Source of the DNA: Pyronema omphalodes
Taxonomy: Eukaryota; Ascomycota; Pezizomycetes; Pezizales; Pyronemataceae
Assembly: GCA_024516155.1 (NCBI GenBank)
Contig: JAJJXM010000017.1
Span: 558,001 to 622,000, forward strand
Direction: 5' to 3'
Length of the DNA stretch: 64,000 bases
The stretch's first letter is position 1; each line of letters opens with the position of its first letter. This document shows positions 1 through 13,150 of the stretch, in pieces. The position numbers were made by a program, and so were the translations under genes. The notes beneath the pieces are model-generated. The model saw only the letters and a list, made by a program, of their open reading frames with translations. It ran no database searches and was not told where the DNA came from.

Positions 1-3000
1 CCGACTGATTGGACGTTGACAAACTACGGATGCGGGCGAGAGGCTCAAAAGTCTCTGGAGCCCTGGAATTGGGATACCCGGAGGTTCTTTAGAACGGACG
101 GAGCGAGAGTGGACGGATTTCTACGGTAACTTACGCGGTAGACACTGCCGTTAAATCGACAACATCGAACCTCCGCCATAGCAAGAAAAAGTAAATTTCG
201 ATGTATATCGTGGTTCAAGACAGAGCTAATGGCCTACTTTGGCTGGGGCAACTGATTGTGGCTCACCGTCGTGCGGTGAATTAATCCAAGTAGGTCTGTT
301 TCGGGGGATTTTTTGGATTGGTTGTGTTCGAGGCGTTGCAAGCTGCCCCTCCTTCGCTGATCATCCATCACCACGAGCACGCACAATCTGATCGCTTTGC
401 ATCTTGTCCGTCCTCCTTCGCGGGATGTACGCGGAGTAGACGCGGAGTGCCAACAGAGGAAGGGGGCTCTTAAAATTTTGTGATGACAAAAATGAAAAAG
501 AGGTCTCGAAAATTTTATATTCTGCTCTACTTCATTTCGGAAAGGCAAACAAAGGAGCTGGCCGGTAGTGACTGCCACCGTCAGTCGAATCCCAGAGGAT
601 GGCTTAGGCTTCCCTATCCGTCCCATATCCCGTGATCCCCAGACCATGGCCTGCTAAGTAAATCGGATCTTTATTAGAAAGGCCCGTTGAAAGCGTGACC
701 CGCAGGCCCGAAACCTCTAATGTAAAGCTTGGAATTCCCACGTGCGCTGAAGGAATTTTACACCAAAAAAACAGGAGCTTGAAAAAGTCAGACAAGGTCC
801 GACAAAGTCTGGCAAAGTCTGGCAAAAATTCAACGGAAGCAGAAAAACCGACCTCCCATGAGCAGCAAAGCAAAATACCTTCATACTACAAGCGGGATCT
901 TCCAGTGCCATGCCTTCCGAATCATCATAGACGCCGAATATTAAAGCCATCACAACTGAGAAGGGGGTACTTGGGGAGCGTGAAGTAGTTAGGGTTCTTC
1001 ATGAACTCCTGTACTACGTCATAAGATCCTCGCGGTAGGGATTTAGGAGGTCAACTTAGTACCATGCCATACCTCATTCGGGTTTGATGAAGTTGAAAAT
1101 TGTATCCACACCGGCAAAAAGAAGAAGTGGAGAGCCTATCTACATAGGGGACATCGAGCCTCAAACTTTAACCTCAGACTTCATGGCTGCAGATCGTGAT
1201 GAGGTTCCGAAGTGCTCGCATGTTGTGTTCCCGCCAGATATTTGTTCCGATTCATCTCAGTTGTCAATTCAGCCGGAAAACAGGCCAATGGATCTTATGA
1301 CAACCCTCCAGTCTTCGATTTCACTTACCCCTGGATGAATTACTTAATCATTAGCCAGACCTCAACACTTCTGGCCGTGGTGATGACATCTAGCCGAGAG
1401 CAGCAGCGCAAGCTCCCCTGGAAGCCAAGTATCAAATTGTCTTGGAAACCCTTTGGCACCGTAGCTCCGTAACTTTCGGCTTAATTCCGAGATTCTTTAA
1501 GGAGTCAAGACCAAATTACACAACAGATACATGGGTGGTGAAATACATGGGTAAAGGATACCTTGAGTGAATAGAGGTTATGTATTCGTCATATGTATGG
1601 TTGGGGAAATTATGGTTTACGAATCCTAGAAGTCCCAGGTGGCTTTTTCGGTTTTTTCTGGCTCGTCATCGGTATGGTTAATGAAACTTTTCAATCCCGA
1701 GACTTCGGTTCACCAGCCAACAAACAAGCGTTGAAAGATGCAGGTGTCAATAATGAAACCAAACCAATGGAACGATTGAGCGGTGTGAGGTTTATGCATA
1801 ATGGGGCCTTGATAATGGCATTGGTCTTGACTGACGATGTCATGAAGAAAACAGTATGAGGGGAAAAGTGATATAATTGACGTCGTATCCGAAGCAAGAA
1901 ACAAAGGCCATGGCAGTACGTAAATAGTCCAAGTTATACGGGGAGCTTCCGGGGAGAGGTAGCGAGCTTGAAGGTGCCCCGCAATAACCCCGCGTAGGGC
2001 TCAGGGTAAGCCCGCAAGTCGGCAACCTTAGCGGTTCGAAGCCCGCTGCTGGCCGAAAAAGAGACTTGTAATCGGGGATCGATCTCGGTAGGATAGCTAA
2101 TCTCTCCAAAGGTTTGTAACGGCTCTCATAGGCTCAAAAAGCCACCGAAGACTCAAAAAGCTCCGAAAACTCTAAATAGACCCCTATGTAAACAGCCTGT
2201 AGATGTCTTCTTTTCGGGTCATCTGCTGTGAAGGATTTTCAATGACATGGCTAGCTTTCTGCAAAGAACATGGAGTCCTTTCACCTGCATATATGTGCTC
2301 AAAAGTTCATGATCAACACTGCCACCTCGAGACGAGGTGCCCACGTTTCAGAAGTGAGAACCATACTAGTGGGTTACAACTCACATGGCTGTGGCATATT
2401 GGAATCTTTCCAACAAACATTCAAGCTGTTATTGATCGTCGGTGTTTCCTTCCACAATGAGAGACATAAGTAACTCCATGTTGCTTAATGTCTTTTTATG
2501 GTTCCCTACGGTTTCGGAATAACTACATATAAGTAGCGAGTGAGGCTTCAAAGACTAAGCCCGCCTACGTGAGAAGAGAACACATGGCGGGAGCGGGCAG
2601 CTAATGCGGGGACGGTTTACCTCCGCGGAGACGGGAAGTGAACCGTAAAGCGGAGTAAACTGTCAAGACGTTAGGTGAATGGGGGCATCCATGGAGCCGA
2701 GTCTGTTTTCTGGAAGGACCCTGAATATCTGTAAGGCGTGGCGGGTGTGATGACTTGGATACAATGCAATATTTGTTTTGGTTGGTTGTGAAAAACTATT
2801 ATTATTCTTAATGGATGAACAGGACGGATAAACATCAGAGGGAATTGCTGAAATGTACTATGAATTAGTATCTTATCATATTCATATTCCAAATACTCTA
2901 ACTGAGGAATGTTTGGAATTGCAGGCACACATCACAGATTGGCTGTATTTTCCGTGGCATCGAAACAGGTAATTAATTTACAAAAGTAGGGCAAACCCTG

Positions 3001-6000
3001 CGGTGGCGGTTTCTGCGCTTCAAGAGACGAACGTCAAGCGATTTCGGAAACGAAAATTGACTTGGAACACGATACATTGACAAATAGCACCTGGTATTCC
3101 TTTTGATACAAAACCAACCCCCGTTTGCAAAGAATACGACGGCTCGCGGAGGTCTCAGTTACGGCTGGATTTTGGTTCAGAGGTCCTATCACGTGGATCC
3201 CCTCCACCTCCCATTGTGCCACTGTCGAGTTCACGCCTTTCGCTGCCACCTTCTCTAGACCAAGCTCCATCTTCCACCCCCAACTACACCGTACCGACCC
3301 CTCACCGAGAGACAGCATTATCACGAACGACGAAGCCTACAAGCGTTTAGTGCTTCCAGGAAGCAGAACTGAATAAGCATTCTTTCCCATGGCAGGTTAG
3401 TTATGAACCTAGCGCACGTTTGAATCCCAACAGAGGATTGGTTTGTATCCGTGCTTGTTCAGAGCACTTTCCTAAAGTTCTATCTTTTGTCGAAGATGAC
3501 GAAGCTCTCGAGAACTGAAAAGATACATACGTGGAACTTACATTGTAGTGCCAGACTTCAGGCACATATTTCTTTTTGTGCCTTTACGTTTGAGGTCAAA
3601 GAGTAACCACAGCTTGGTCCTGGTGGCAATTCTCCTTCGATGTACCTCGGTGATTCCGATAATCCCGTTCAGCCCTTACCCATGCAAATGCAATGACATT
3701 ATACAATTCTTTGATCTTCTGGGGTATGGCTTCCAACGCTTGATGTGGCGGGGTACGGCGGTGCGAGAAGGCCGAATGTTTGCCATCGAGCTATCGGAAA
3801 AAACATTGCCGGCGGATATCTCGCCTTTCTATCGCTTATATCCGACAATGAACCAATCTAGTGGCCAAAATGAGAACAGACTGAAAGCATAGTTGATTTA
3901 AAAACGATTGTTTGCCGTATTACATACGGACGAGATCGCAGTTTTACGTTTCTGATCTGAAACCGGGCCTCTAACCCGCTGCTTTCGAAGAACATAATAA
4001 GGTTTCTAAAACCCACAGGGGACACACAGTGTTACAATCTTCTCTATGCCCCTAGGGGTATCGAAGGACCCTGTATCATACCAACCCTTGGTAACATAAC
4101 AGCTCTTGGTTCAGCCTCTTCCGGACCTCTTTCTATTAGGAATTAATCGAACCAATTCCGAGAAATGTTGATTGCCGTCTGACTTTGCTTTCAGTTTTAC
4201 TACCTAGGTAAGATATACTCAACACGAATCCAATGTTCCACGTCGATTCCTAGAGATACTGAAGTCTCGTACGATGATAACAATACCAAGACAGTCGGTA
4301 CCCATTGATTTTCCAGCGGGAAATACTGACGACATCGCTTGGCTTGGGGCCTTGGATCAGGCAGAATCCGTGTAACTCGTGAGGGTGCATTGATACCATG
4401 CTTATGATCTCAGTCGGAGCTCGGAACTGTTTCACATACAGAGCACTCCTGATATACAACCGCTGGTACTCTCGGAAGTTACTATGATATGTATCTTTGT
4501 GCAAAAGCTTCTCAATCTAACACCCTAAATCAACTCCCGGAATTCAGTGATGCAGGAACGACCAATAACATTCATAATCTCATACTCCGATGTTGGGTCC
4601 AACGGTCGACGTTCCTGAGACGGACATAGTGCTACAGTGGGGTCTGGGCAGACATGCAGGAAGAGTGACGGCATTGCGCAGGGGGTCCGCTGTTCCTAAT
4701 GTTCTTAAGGACGGGTGGACTATGGTCGATTAGTCTATGCGATAGTCAATCTCGGTTGGAGATTTTGAGATTTGTTGGCCTTTGTCATTATTCGGGCTCT
4801 ATTGGGTAGATGGCTACAATACAGTTGGCCTCTGTTGTCAAAAGTCATCTACCGACTGATACATAGAGTGGCATGCATCACAAGCTACGTCTTCAACCAC
4901 ATGTAGACCACATGTAGGCATCTAATATGTACACACGATGAAATGTATGATGAGATCTCGGATGTTGAATGTTATGATCTGCTGCTTTAGCTCTCGAACA
5001 GGAGCTGAAAATGCGGGTCTAAGACAATCTATATATCTGAGTGGCCCAAGATCTTCAGTTGGCGGAGCGATGTCATTGTCCTAGCTGCTGGAAGTTGCTC
5101 CACTCTAGAACTCTCCCGTCTTGGAGCCCGGGATTGAGGTTTGTTCCCGTTCCAGCCACCATTCAGCCGTATCGTGGCGCTGTACCCCTAATACTCGGAT
5201 TACGACGGAGATCACTCGTCAAGCGTAGATGTGATCGGTTAGTTGTCTTTAGCGTACATTGAATAGACAATGGATACGTAGCCATGTAGCTTTGGGTGAC
5301 TGTTATGAGTGTTTGATTACTACACAATGAGTCCCCGACCTTGACTGATGATGGTAGGTTTCTGAAGCGCTGATGAGACATACATATCGATCCAATAATT
5401 GCAATTCGCGCCGAACATGTAACTGGACATGACATACAATGGGGGCTAGGATGACCAGGGGAATCCTAGCTTATCAGATCATTGCTGGAGCAACCGATCA
5501 CATTTGCACTCGACGAGTACATAGATAGGCATAGCTCACACGTGCCCGGATGCATTATCCAGAATTGGGATTGAAATTTAACCGCATAACAGCTTAGACT
5601 TCCTACTCAGCTTAAACATGATGCGATTTGATGCGTTTCCCGGCACCAAGCTGCCCTGCATTTTTCGACGTCACGTCGCAGCTGTAACTCAAAAGACAAC
5701 AAAGCGTGATCTACGGAGAGCTGGGTATCATCAATGCCCTAGCTACATCTCCAACGACACAGTACGGAGAAATACAAATCTTACAGAGTGCTGCGTTGCT
5801 TCGAAGGAGCTATGAGCTCTCCGATAGCAAGTTTTCACCATGGTTATCAAGTGATATCTGGTATTTCATGGAAGGTAATGGTCTTGGCATTTACTGTTAT
5901 TTATTTATTTATCCAATCATACGCCGACCAAGGCCTAAACGGCCCATACAGGACTGATATTTACTGTTGTACGGGGGGAAAGGTTGAACACGGTGATATA

Positions 6001-9000
6001 ACAGAGCTCCGGACTTACCCTTGTACCAAGTACTTTCCGTTCGATGTATTGGGTCATTGATATCCTGGCTTTCGTATTTGTCCGGTTCAATCAGAACAGT
6101 TTCCAGTTCTGTGTTACCTCCGGGTAGATCGAATATTGGAAGCCTTCATTTACTAGTATCATGATCAGCACCCTATGGCCACACATTGGGCACTGTTTAC
6201 GAGCATTTGATAACTCTGCGGAAGTCATACAGACCATACATATAGATTCTAGAACAGATGATGAACCCTCGTGATCATGCGCATGAAAAGGAGGTTTCAA
6301 CTTTAATCGTGTTCCCGGTCGACGGAGTGTACTGACCGACGCCCCCGCAGCATCACCTTGCGTCAAGACGTAAGCAACTCTCAACCGGGGCCAAGAACAG
6401 GCAGAAAAGCAACAGGGAAAACTCCTGATTACATTTGAAGAGATTTCTCAGTTTTGAAGATCTCATTTGGCAGTAAATGGATTAAATATATGGACAACCG
6501 TTGGCTCATCTACGTCGAATGCATATTGCGTCACTCGGTTTTCTCGTCTCTCAATACATGTCGACAGCCCATTCCGGGTCTGGACCAAGCCTTTCTGCCC
6601 AAAACGGCTGAAAAGTGGAATGTCCTTTATTTTTTCGAAAACAAGTCATCAGATAGACAAACTCCCTATCTGTATGTACACGTTATTTTTGTGGCTTACT
6701 GCTCCGGGGCCGCCTCCGCCCTATTGACGCCTCGCCAAGTTCTAGGTCTATTAGTCAATGACACAGTCTTCAATGCCTATCTTACCGTTAAATATCACTT
6801 GTCCGGAATTTGCCCAACTTGCTTCTCAAAGCCCGTGATTTGTTTCCAAATTCATTCAAAACTCGGAGATGTCCCTCCGAAACCTCGTCTATCTGACCAC
6901 AACAGGTGCAATTATGTCCGTCTATATGCTCCGCTTCAAATACCACGAACGGCTGAGACATACATGGAGCCTAGGAACTTGATAATACGCATTTTATGAG
7001 TGCCTTATCTTCCCCTCGTAATACGGATATCTGACCTCAATCCGGCCACAGAATCCCCCCCGCTTGTTTTTCGACTTTTTAATATGTGGAAAGGCGTATT
7101 GACAATAGAGGACCAAACAGCCTTATCCTCTGTTAAACGCGGTATTGTACTCTTAGCTGACCACATATTCTTTGCCCGGTTGTCAACCCGGGATTAAGGA
7201 ACCGAGCTTTATATCTAGGGCACCAGGTCCGGGCAACAAATTCCATACTGCCGAGAGCTTCGCCGTCTGCCGCACCTCCGTGTCTACCGAACGGTACTAC
7301 AACTCCTGGGTTTTACACTTCGGACATGATCCGAAATGAATCCGCTACGGGTACTTATCGAAACGAAACGAACCCTTTTGCCTACCCTACAAACCCTACC
7401 TACCCCGCGGTCTCAAAGAATTGGCACGGGCTTGATCCGGATGATGCACAGCCGCCAATTCAAAGTCGGATGCCGCGCACGGTCGTCATGAGCCGTGCGC
7501 TCGCAGTGAACGCTGGATGGTGGAAAATTGAAAGAAAATCTAGCGTGCATTTGGAAGGGACTGAACACCACCCGGATTTTATCGGCGCTTGCAAAACTCC
7601 GAGTTTTGCGCGCATTCTCGGGATGGTCGAACAAGAACAACACTTTTGAAACAACGACGGACGGTTCATAGAGTCACGTGATAACGGTCTAAAGGATGCA
7701 TTAATCGACAAAGATGAAAACGAATATGAAGTCATATTTGGTGTGCTGATGAATTGAGGGGCATTATGCACTGATCAGCTAGTTTAACCTTGTCCATTGG
7801 CAGATGAATTGGATATTCAGGGCTGCGAGTGTCTACTTTTCTACTGTTTTGCATGACCTTCCACGACCCCGCAGCTCACATACCGCGGATCTTCGTAGCT
7901 GTGCCTTAACACTAACTTCAATGAAAGACCCAGAGAGAATGCTTACTAATATACCCCTTCCCTGCATTTAGAAGCACTGTTGCCTGGTCGTATTTAAATA
8001 TAAGCCTGCGTTATCAGCTAACTATCTATGGACAGAAAACTATTGCCAACGAAACTAAACGTTCCTAAATACCTCGTTTAAACCACTTGCATATTTAAAA
8101 GCACAGTTTTTTCTGGATTGATGGCCCACCACCACGAATCACAACGGTCTGTATGAAGCCTTAACAAACGCCTTGCTTGGTTCTCATATTTTATGAGCTC
8201 AATGATATTTAACCGTGCTTCCAGTATAATCTAGACACTTTTCAATCCAACTGTTTGCCTACATGCATGACATCGGTACTCCGCAATGATTTGAAATTGC
8301 ACCGTAGGTACCAGCCTAAATCTCTTTCCGTTGCATATAAAACATCAATCTTTAAGCCGCAGTGAATAATCTTCCTCTCATAGCCTTACACGTGTTGAAA
8401 TAGAACATCAAGCAGCGAATATTTTTGAGCCGTCCGCATGAATACGGATATAATACTCCTGTGCCTGCTGCCAAAAGTGCGTATAGAATGTTTGTCTTAC
8501 ATGCATCCGTGGGGTCGGATCAAAGCAAGCCCGGAGGCTTGAAGTTGTTCCGGTAAGATAAATGAAAAAGAGCCGGATTTCGTACATATTGGGATGTGAG
8601 AAGGTGTAGTACCGATTTGAGGGAATGCGAAGAGCCGGTCGAGGGAACATGCAATGGAGGAACTACATATCTTCAGCTTGTACTTGAGACCAAAGAATGT
8701 TGTATCAACGAAAGGATGTAGAGTGCTCAGGACAATGTGATATGTAAGGATAAGGATAAGTATACCCCGAAAATTGAGCGCGAAAAAATACAGGCTGACG
8801 TGATAATTTATGCTTCCGAAATGCTGCTTGTTCTGAATCATCGGTCATCTTGTATAGGAGCGTGATGTACATCATAAATTGTGGATGCATATGAGTTTGA
8901 AATCAGCATTTGTATCTACATGTTTATCAATTGTAAAGAAGACAGAGTTGAGATTCAATTTGCAAAAACCATACCATCCATAACCCCGGAAAAGTCCATA

Positions 9001-9178
9001 GAGCAAACTCAGATTTCCTCAGAATTCCCAAAGCACGTAGTCAATCACCAGTTATAAAGCTTGTTTTATTACGTATTTTTACTCCACCATACTCCAAATA
9101 TCCTATTCCCTCTTCTTGAACTTGACCCCAGGCTTCCAAAAACACATCAAATACTACTTATAAAGCATATCATTTCAT
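1..9178. other. Gene-poor flank, no supported gene
   Basis: I see no convincing gene in this stretch. The longest open frame is 181 codons at 6454-6999 (+); the others are mostly under 115 codons, overlap on both strands, lack family motifs and do not extend through plausible introns. Short local repeats occur (for example two copies of a CCACATGTAG core near 4900-4917, and a TTTA run near 5899). A tRNA-like internal B box (GGTTCGAAGCC) lies near 2032-2042 but no cloverleaf forms around it. The region looks like decayed, mixed-composition intergenic or old transposon sequence. Confidence 0.5.
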
Positions 9179-9754
9179 CTAATTATTCTCCTCTGTAATC
9201 TCAATGTTAAGCGTCGCTGGAGTAATTGTGGGAATGATGGCAGTGCTATGATTGTGAATAAAAAACGCTGCTTTGGAGACGGCGACTATGGCTATGGCAG
9301 CGGTACTTGATGTGCTCGATGTGCCTACCGATACCGTAGTTCCTTGAAAGTGACATTCGTTAATAGTTATTGCCATATCAGCAGTGGGAAACGAGGGTGG
9401 TGCTAGAGAAGCGGGGGAAGTTCTGCATTTTAAAACCCCCACCCAAGCCAATAGCAGTCGGTGGTGAGAAGGAATCTGTGTCGTAGGTTCATTGCTTAGA
9501 GGCGAAGGAAGACCATCGAATTGTGTAGCTGTAGGGGGTGATGATTGGTTATAGTATGTGAATTCTCTAGGCGTAATTTTGTAAAATGAGTTGGCAGAGC
9601 AGTCGGTATTGAAGGATTCGATGTTGAGGCAATCGGTGTTGAAGGGATTTGATTTTTGATTTTGATTTTGATTTTTAATCATACACCGTTCGAGTCCTTT
9701 AAGGCCTATGTGGGAATCTAAATCCAGTTTTCCTGTCCTCGTGGTCGGAGCCAT
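9179..9754 (-). other. 191-codon open frame beside the LINE relic, doubtful
   Basis: An ATG-initiated frame of 191 codons overlaps the end of the LINE relic and runs away from it. It has a short alternating Asn-Gln run and a Ser/Thr/Ala-rich second half, with no domain I recognise. Part of its DNA (about 9568-9643) is duplicated at 13015-13093, so it probably belongs to repeated, non-genic sequence adjoining the LINE. I would not count it as a gene without transcript evidence. Confidence 0.2.
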
Positions 9755-10203
9755 CTAAAGAGTAATCCAAGATCGCTTTTGTAAGCCGATCATCCCTAAA
9801 CAGATCCACCACCTCAAGCCTCCCCCTCGGCCGTCTCTGCCTTCCCGTAATCTTATCCACCTCCGCCTTGAGTTCCTTGAACTCGTTTCTCCACCTGAGA
9901 CAGTCCCGAAGAGGTGTCCTCGAGTTTGACGTTTGTCAGACTGGCACCACCAGCACCAGTCCGATTCTTCTTTACCCTCAGCAGATGAGTGGCGATGAGC
10001 GCATGTCCTGATGCCAACTGCAGGAAGACTGCTGCCCGCCTCTTCGGGATAGCTACCAGCTCGGGACACAGTCCCCATTTCTTGCGTGGACGGAACGAGC
10101 GGCTATCCGCCGTGCTCTGTTGGATTCGGTGTCGGAGGGAACTGTAAACTCGTCTAGGATTCTGTAGGTTCCGTGTGATATCGTATGATGGGATCCCCGA
10201 CAA
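9699..10203 (-). pseudogene. Tad-like LINE ORF2 3' end, frameshifted relic
   Basis: Read on the minus strand, three frames in succession give the C-terminal signature of fungal Tad-clade non-LTR retrotransposons. Frame 1 carries an R-x-A-x-x-x-Q-L-x-S-G-H-A stretch (RRAAVFLQLASGHALIATHL). Frame 2 carries the Cys-rich knuckle WCWWCQSDKRQTRGHLF. Frame 3 carries RDCLRWRNEFKELKAEV and then VDLFRDDRLTKAILDYS, ending at a TAA at 9701-9699. In an intact element these are one continuous segment after the reverse transcriptase and RNase H domains, so at least two frameshifts separate them here. No reverse transcriptase core is visible upstream, so this is a truncated dead copy. The sequence at 10204-10359 may still be part of it, in frame 1, but is not diagnostic. 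The assignment rests on motif order recalled from the family. Confidence 0.6.
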
Positions 10204-10359
10204 CCGGATCTTGTCAATGGCCCAATGAAATATTCCCCCGGTTGCTGCTGGAATCTTGTAATTTCTTCGCGTGTTCTGGAGGGTTAGAGGAAGGTCGATT
10301 TTTTCGTTGTTACTGTAGAAGCATGTAAGTGCCGTGACTGAACGACATCAATCTTTGCT

Positions 10360-11140
10360 TGGTAGTATTGGAGGCTGGGTGGATTATTGATCATTTTCTC
10401 CAAACAGCAGCATGCTTCGCTTTCTCGAAATTCGAATAGATAGCAAGATGATCCAAGTGAATTTTGTTACCGAATTCGGTTGATGGTGATAGTGACATCA
10501 AATTGTAAGTCGTGGGCTGCGATGGAAATGAAGGTGAAGGGAAGTTAACGTATATAGAGAGGCTGTTGATGTTTCGTTGTATGTCTAACGTTGGTGATAT
10601 ACCAGAAGTCTTGATATATCAGCGCCTTGGGGTTGTACATAAGTAATTACCACTGCAAAAACACATCGATGGCGGAAAAAAAGTGGAAAGTGACAGTCTC
10701 GATGTGCTCTGTTGTCACGTGTACATCTGCCCGACGCGTGCGACGCGTCCTGTCGTGGCTCGCTTAGTTTTTGGAACTACATACGTCATTCCTTGCCTAG
10801 CCAACCGCCCGCTTGACCTAATACATGCGGAAATAAATCCCTTCGAGCGCTGAATGCACGAAGGTATTCACTGTCTCCAAACAGACATTCCTTCAAGACG
10901 ACTATTTACAAAGAAATTGACTTACTATGGTAAAACATGCTTTATCACCTACTATCACTACTGGTACCCCTCTTGATAGATTCCAGACGGCTACTTTACA
11001 GACAGTAAACCCGAATTTAGTGTTCCTAACCCTTCCTATCGGCTAAGAACAACAACATAGATATTCCCGAAGTCCCTGATATTGATCCACAGTTCTCTCT
11101 CGATTTAATGCAGATTCAAAAACTTCATGATTCATCTCTA
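10360..11140 (-). repeat. Inverted repeat arm A (about 0.78 kb)
   Basis: The reverse complement of this stretch matches 15487-15895 at roughly nine positions in ten over two blocks: about 10360-10617 and 10965-11140. The middle 350 bp (10617-10965) is absent from the other copy. Shared landmarks include ACCGAATTCGGT, CACCAACGTTAGA and ACTTCGGGAATATCTATG. The copy at 15487 lies upstream of a copia RNase H relic, while this one lies upstream (on the minus strand) of the LINE relic, so the repeat could be the 5' part of a retroelement. Its identity is unresolved. Most mismatches look like transitions, as expected from age or repeat-induced point mutation. Confidence 0.65.
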
Positions 11141-13014
11141 CATGAGCATGGTAATTATATCTTCGGCAGGGTTTGGTTTCACTCGAAATATTGTTTAAAC
11201 TCGAACCAAAGTTTTTTGCCCGCGCAAAATTGATGTAGATCACTGGAGCTGTTACCTAAGTACAAGCTACAGCGCGACATCTAAAGCCACCTATCGCCCC
11301 ATAAGCTTAAGGAGACAATACGCTTCCACGATGTATTATTCAAGACTCCAAGCAGAATAATATAATATATGTTTACTGATGTAGAAGATACTCCACTAGA
11401 AGTAGCCGACAAACGAAGCTACCTCTTCCGTGTTTACATCTTCCTTCAATGGTGATACCGCAAAGCGGCGGAGAATAAGCTCCCTGTCCCACAGGCCAAG
11501 TCCCTTGTTTCGGGCAAACCTCTTCCACTTCTCTGCCTCTACCTCCAGCTATTTAATCCCCCCATCGACCCCACTTCCCTTTTCTTCTTCAAAACATACG
11601 CTAAAGCTAAACCCGTCCACAATCAACGATCAAGTCCCAGATTGCCTTTTCAATGGCTACGCTGGCTTTTATTGATTCGCTGGGCGGCAAAACACATTAA
11701 CAAGAATTCCATTTCTCGGGTAGCCCGCTGCATCAAATTACCAGAGTAATGGTTTTCTGACGCACCAAGGCTTCTACATTTTGTCCCACTGTCCCACTGT
11801 CCCTTTGTGATGCGCCCCCAGTACCCTCCATTAGACTTTCATTATTGAATCTTCAGTATCTTATTTAGACTGCCCTCTAATTGTAATTGTAGCATAATAA
11901 GCCCCCAGTACCCTCTGTAGCTATGTGTGGAGGAGAGGAAAGTGGAGCTTGGGGTGGGGGGACTCGACGGGGTTTATATAACGCACTCCAGAGCCAAAGT
12001 GACTGGTTAATTCACGTTTGTGGCTGCAGGAGTTAAGCACCGGCTGTTCTAAGAAAATACCAAGGTATGACATACGGAATGGCAAAGAATAACGCCGAGT
12101 GGATGTCGCGCCGCGGAGCGGGTGGCGGAGTACTGTCAAATCATATGTTTCATGTCAAGACTCGTTCCTTCTTAGATATTTACTCTAGTTTTTACGACTG
12201 GAACTGCTGCTTAAGTATCTAAGCGATGCTGTCTGATTCTTTTTCCACTATATGTGGCCTCCTTTGCGTGCTTCTCTGTCCTACGTTTCTAACTAGCAAT
12301 AGCATTGAAGCTCGCTCTTTGCATAAAGTCTTCGCGTGTGTTACAGTATTTTCCAAGTTTCCAATTGGGTTACATCATTCATCATGAAGTTCTGCATACC
12401 GGCATCCTATCTACTCTTCTATTGCGTGATGTGGCTTTGCCGGTCACCAGACCGTGCATGCTATACATACCAATTAAAAGTGATGTCACCCGTATATTTC
12501 TTCCCCGTTTATCGAGGCTGCCGTTTTCTACTTATTCCGTCAAGACATTGAGCCTTAAAATACCGCCACAACCCGAGGCATATACGGGCGGGACGTCGAC
12601 TGGAGGGACTAGATATACACAGCGAAAAGATTGAAGACACTGTACCTAAAAATGAAAAAATAACACCAAAAAACAAACAAGATACCGAAATAAAAAAGCC
12701 AAAAGGTCACAGCTACACCAAAACCGACTCTATCGCAAGATCTTCTAGATCCTGACAACGTCACAGTCGTCGCGTCATTTGGAATTACTCGAATCGACTG
12801 TAGCGTACAAAGTTCAAACCATCCACCTCCCGACGAACGGTGTCACAATTGAAAATGTCTAGCTACTGCTACTGGGTTAGCTTCATGTATTCAAGCGAGT
12901 ATAGCCCCCAATAATGAATGCTTGCTGCTCGCTTACCGCTTGGTAATTTACTAATGACTATCCAAGCTTCCGGTCATGCTTCTGTGGACATTTACTTAAT
13001 TACATACATAGTTG
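11141..13014. other. Intergenic, no gene seen
   Basis: Only short overlapping frames are present, the longest 109 codons, without motifs. Nothing further is supported. Confidence 0.4.
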
Positions 13015-13150
13015 TACTAGGCATAATTTTCTAAAATGAGTTGGCGGAGGAGTCGGTATTGAAGGATTCGATGTTGAGGCAATCGGTGTTGAAGAGAACT
13101 GCAAACTCGTCTAGGATTCTGTGGGTTCTGTGTGATATCGTATGATGGAC
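13015..13150 (-). repeat. Internally deleted relic of the 9.57-10.19 kb sequence
   Basis: Bases about 13015-13093 match 9568-9643 and bases 13094-13150 match 10138-10191, in the same orientation. The intervening 0.5 kb, which contains most of the LINE coding relic, is missing. The junction falls at a TCGGTGT present at both parental breakpoints. This is a second, shorter copy of the repeated sequence. Confidence 0.7.

Noticed and set aside
6454..6999. 181-codon open frame on the plus strand
   Set aside because: No family motif, no splice-linked extension, unlike-protein composition, and a second overlapping frame (6467-6727) is equally open.
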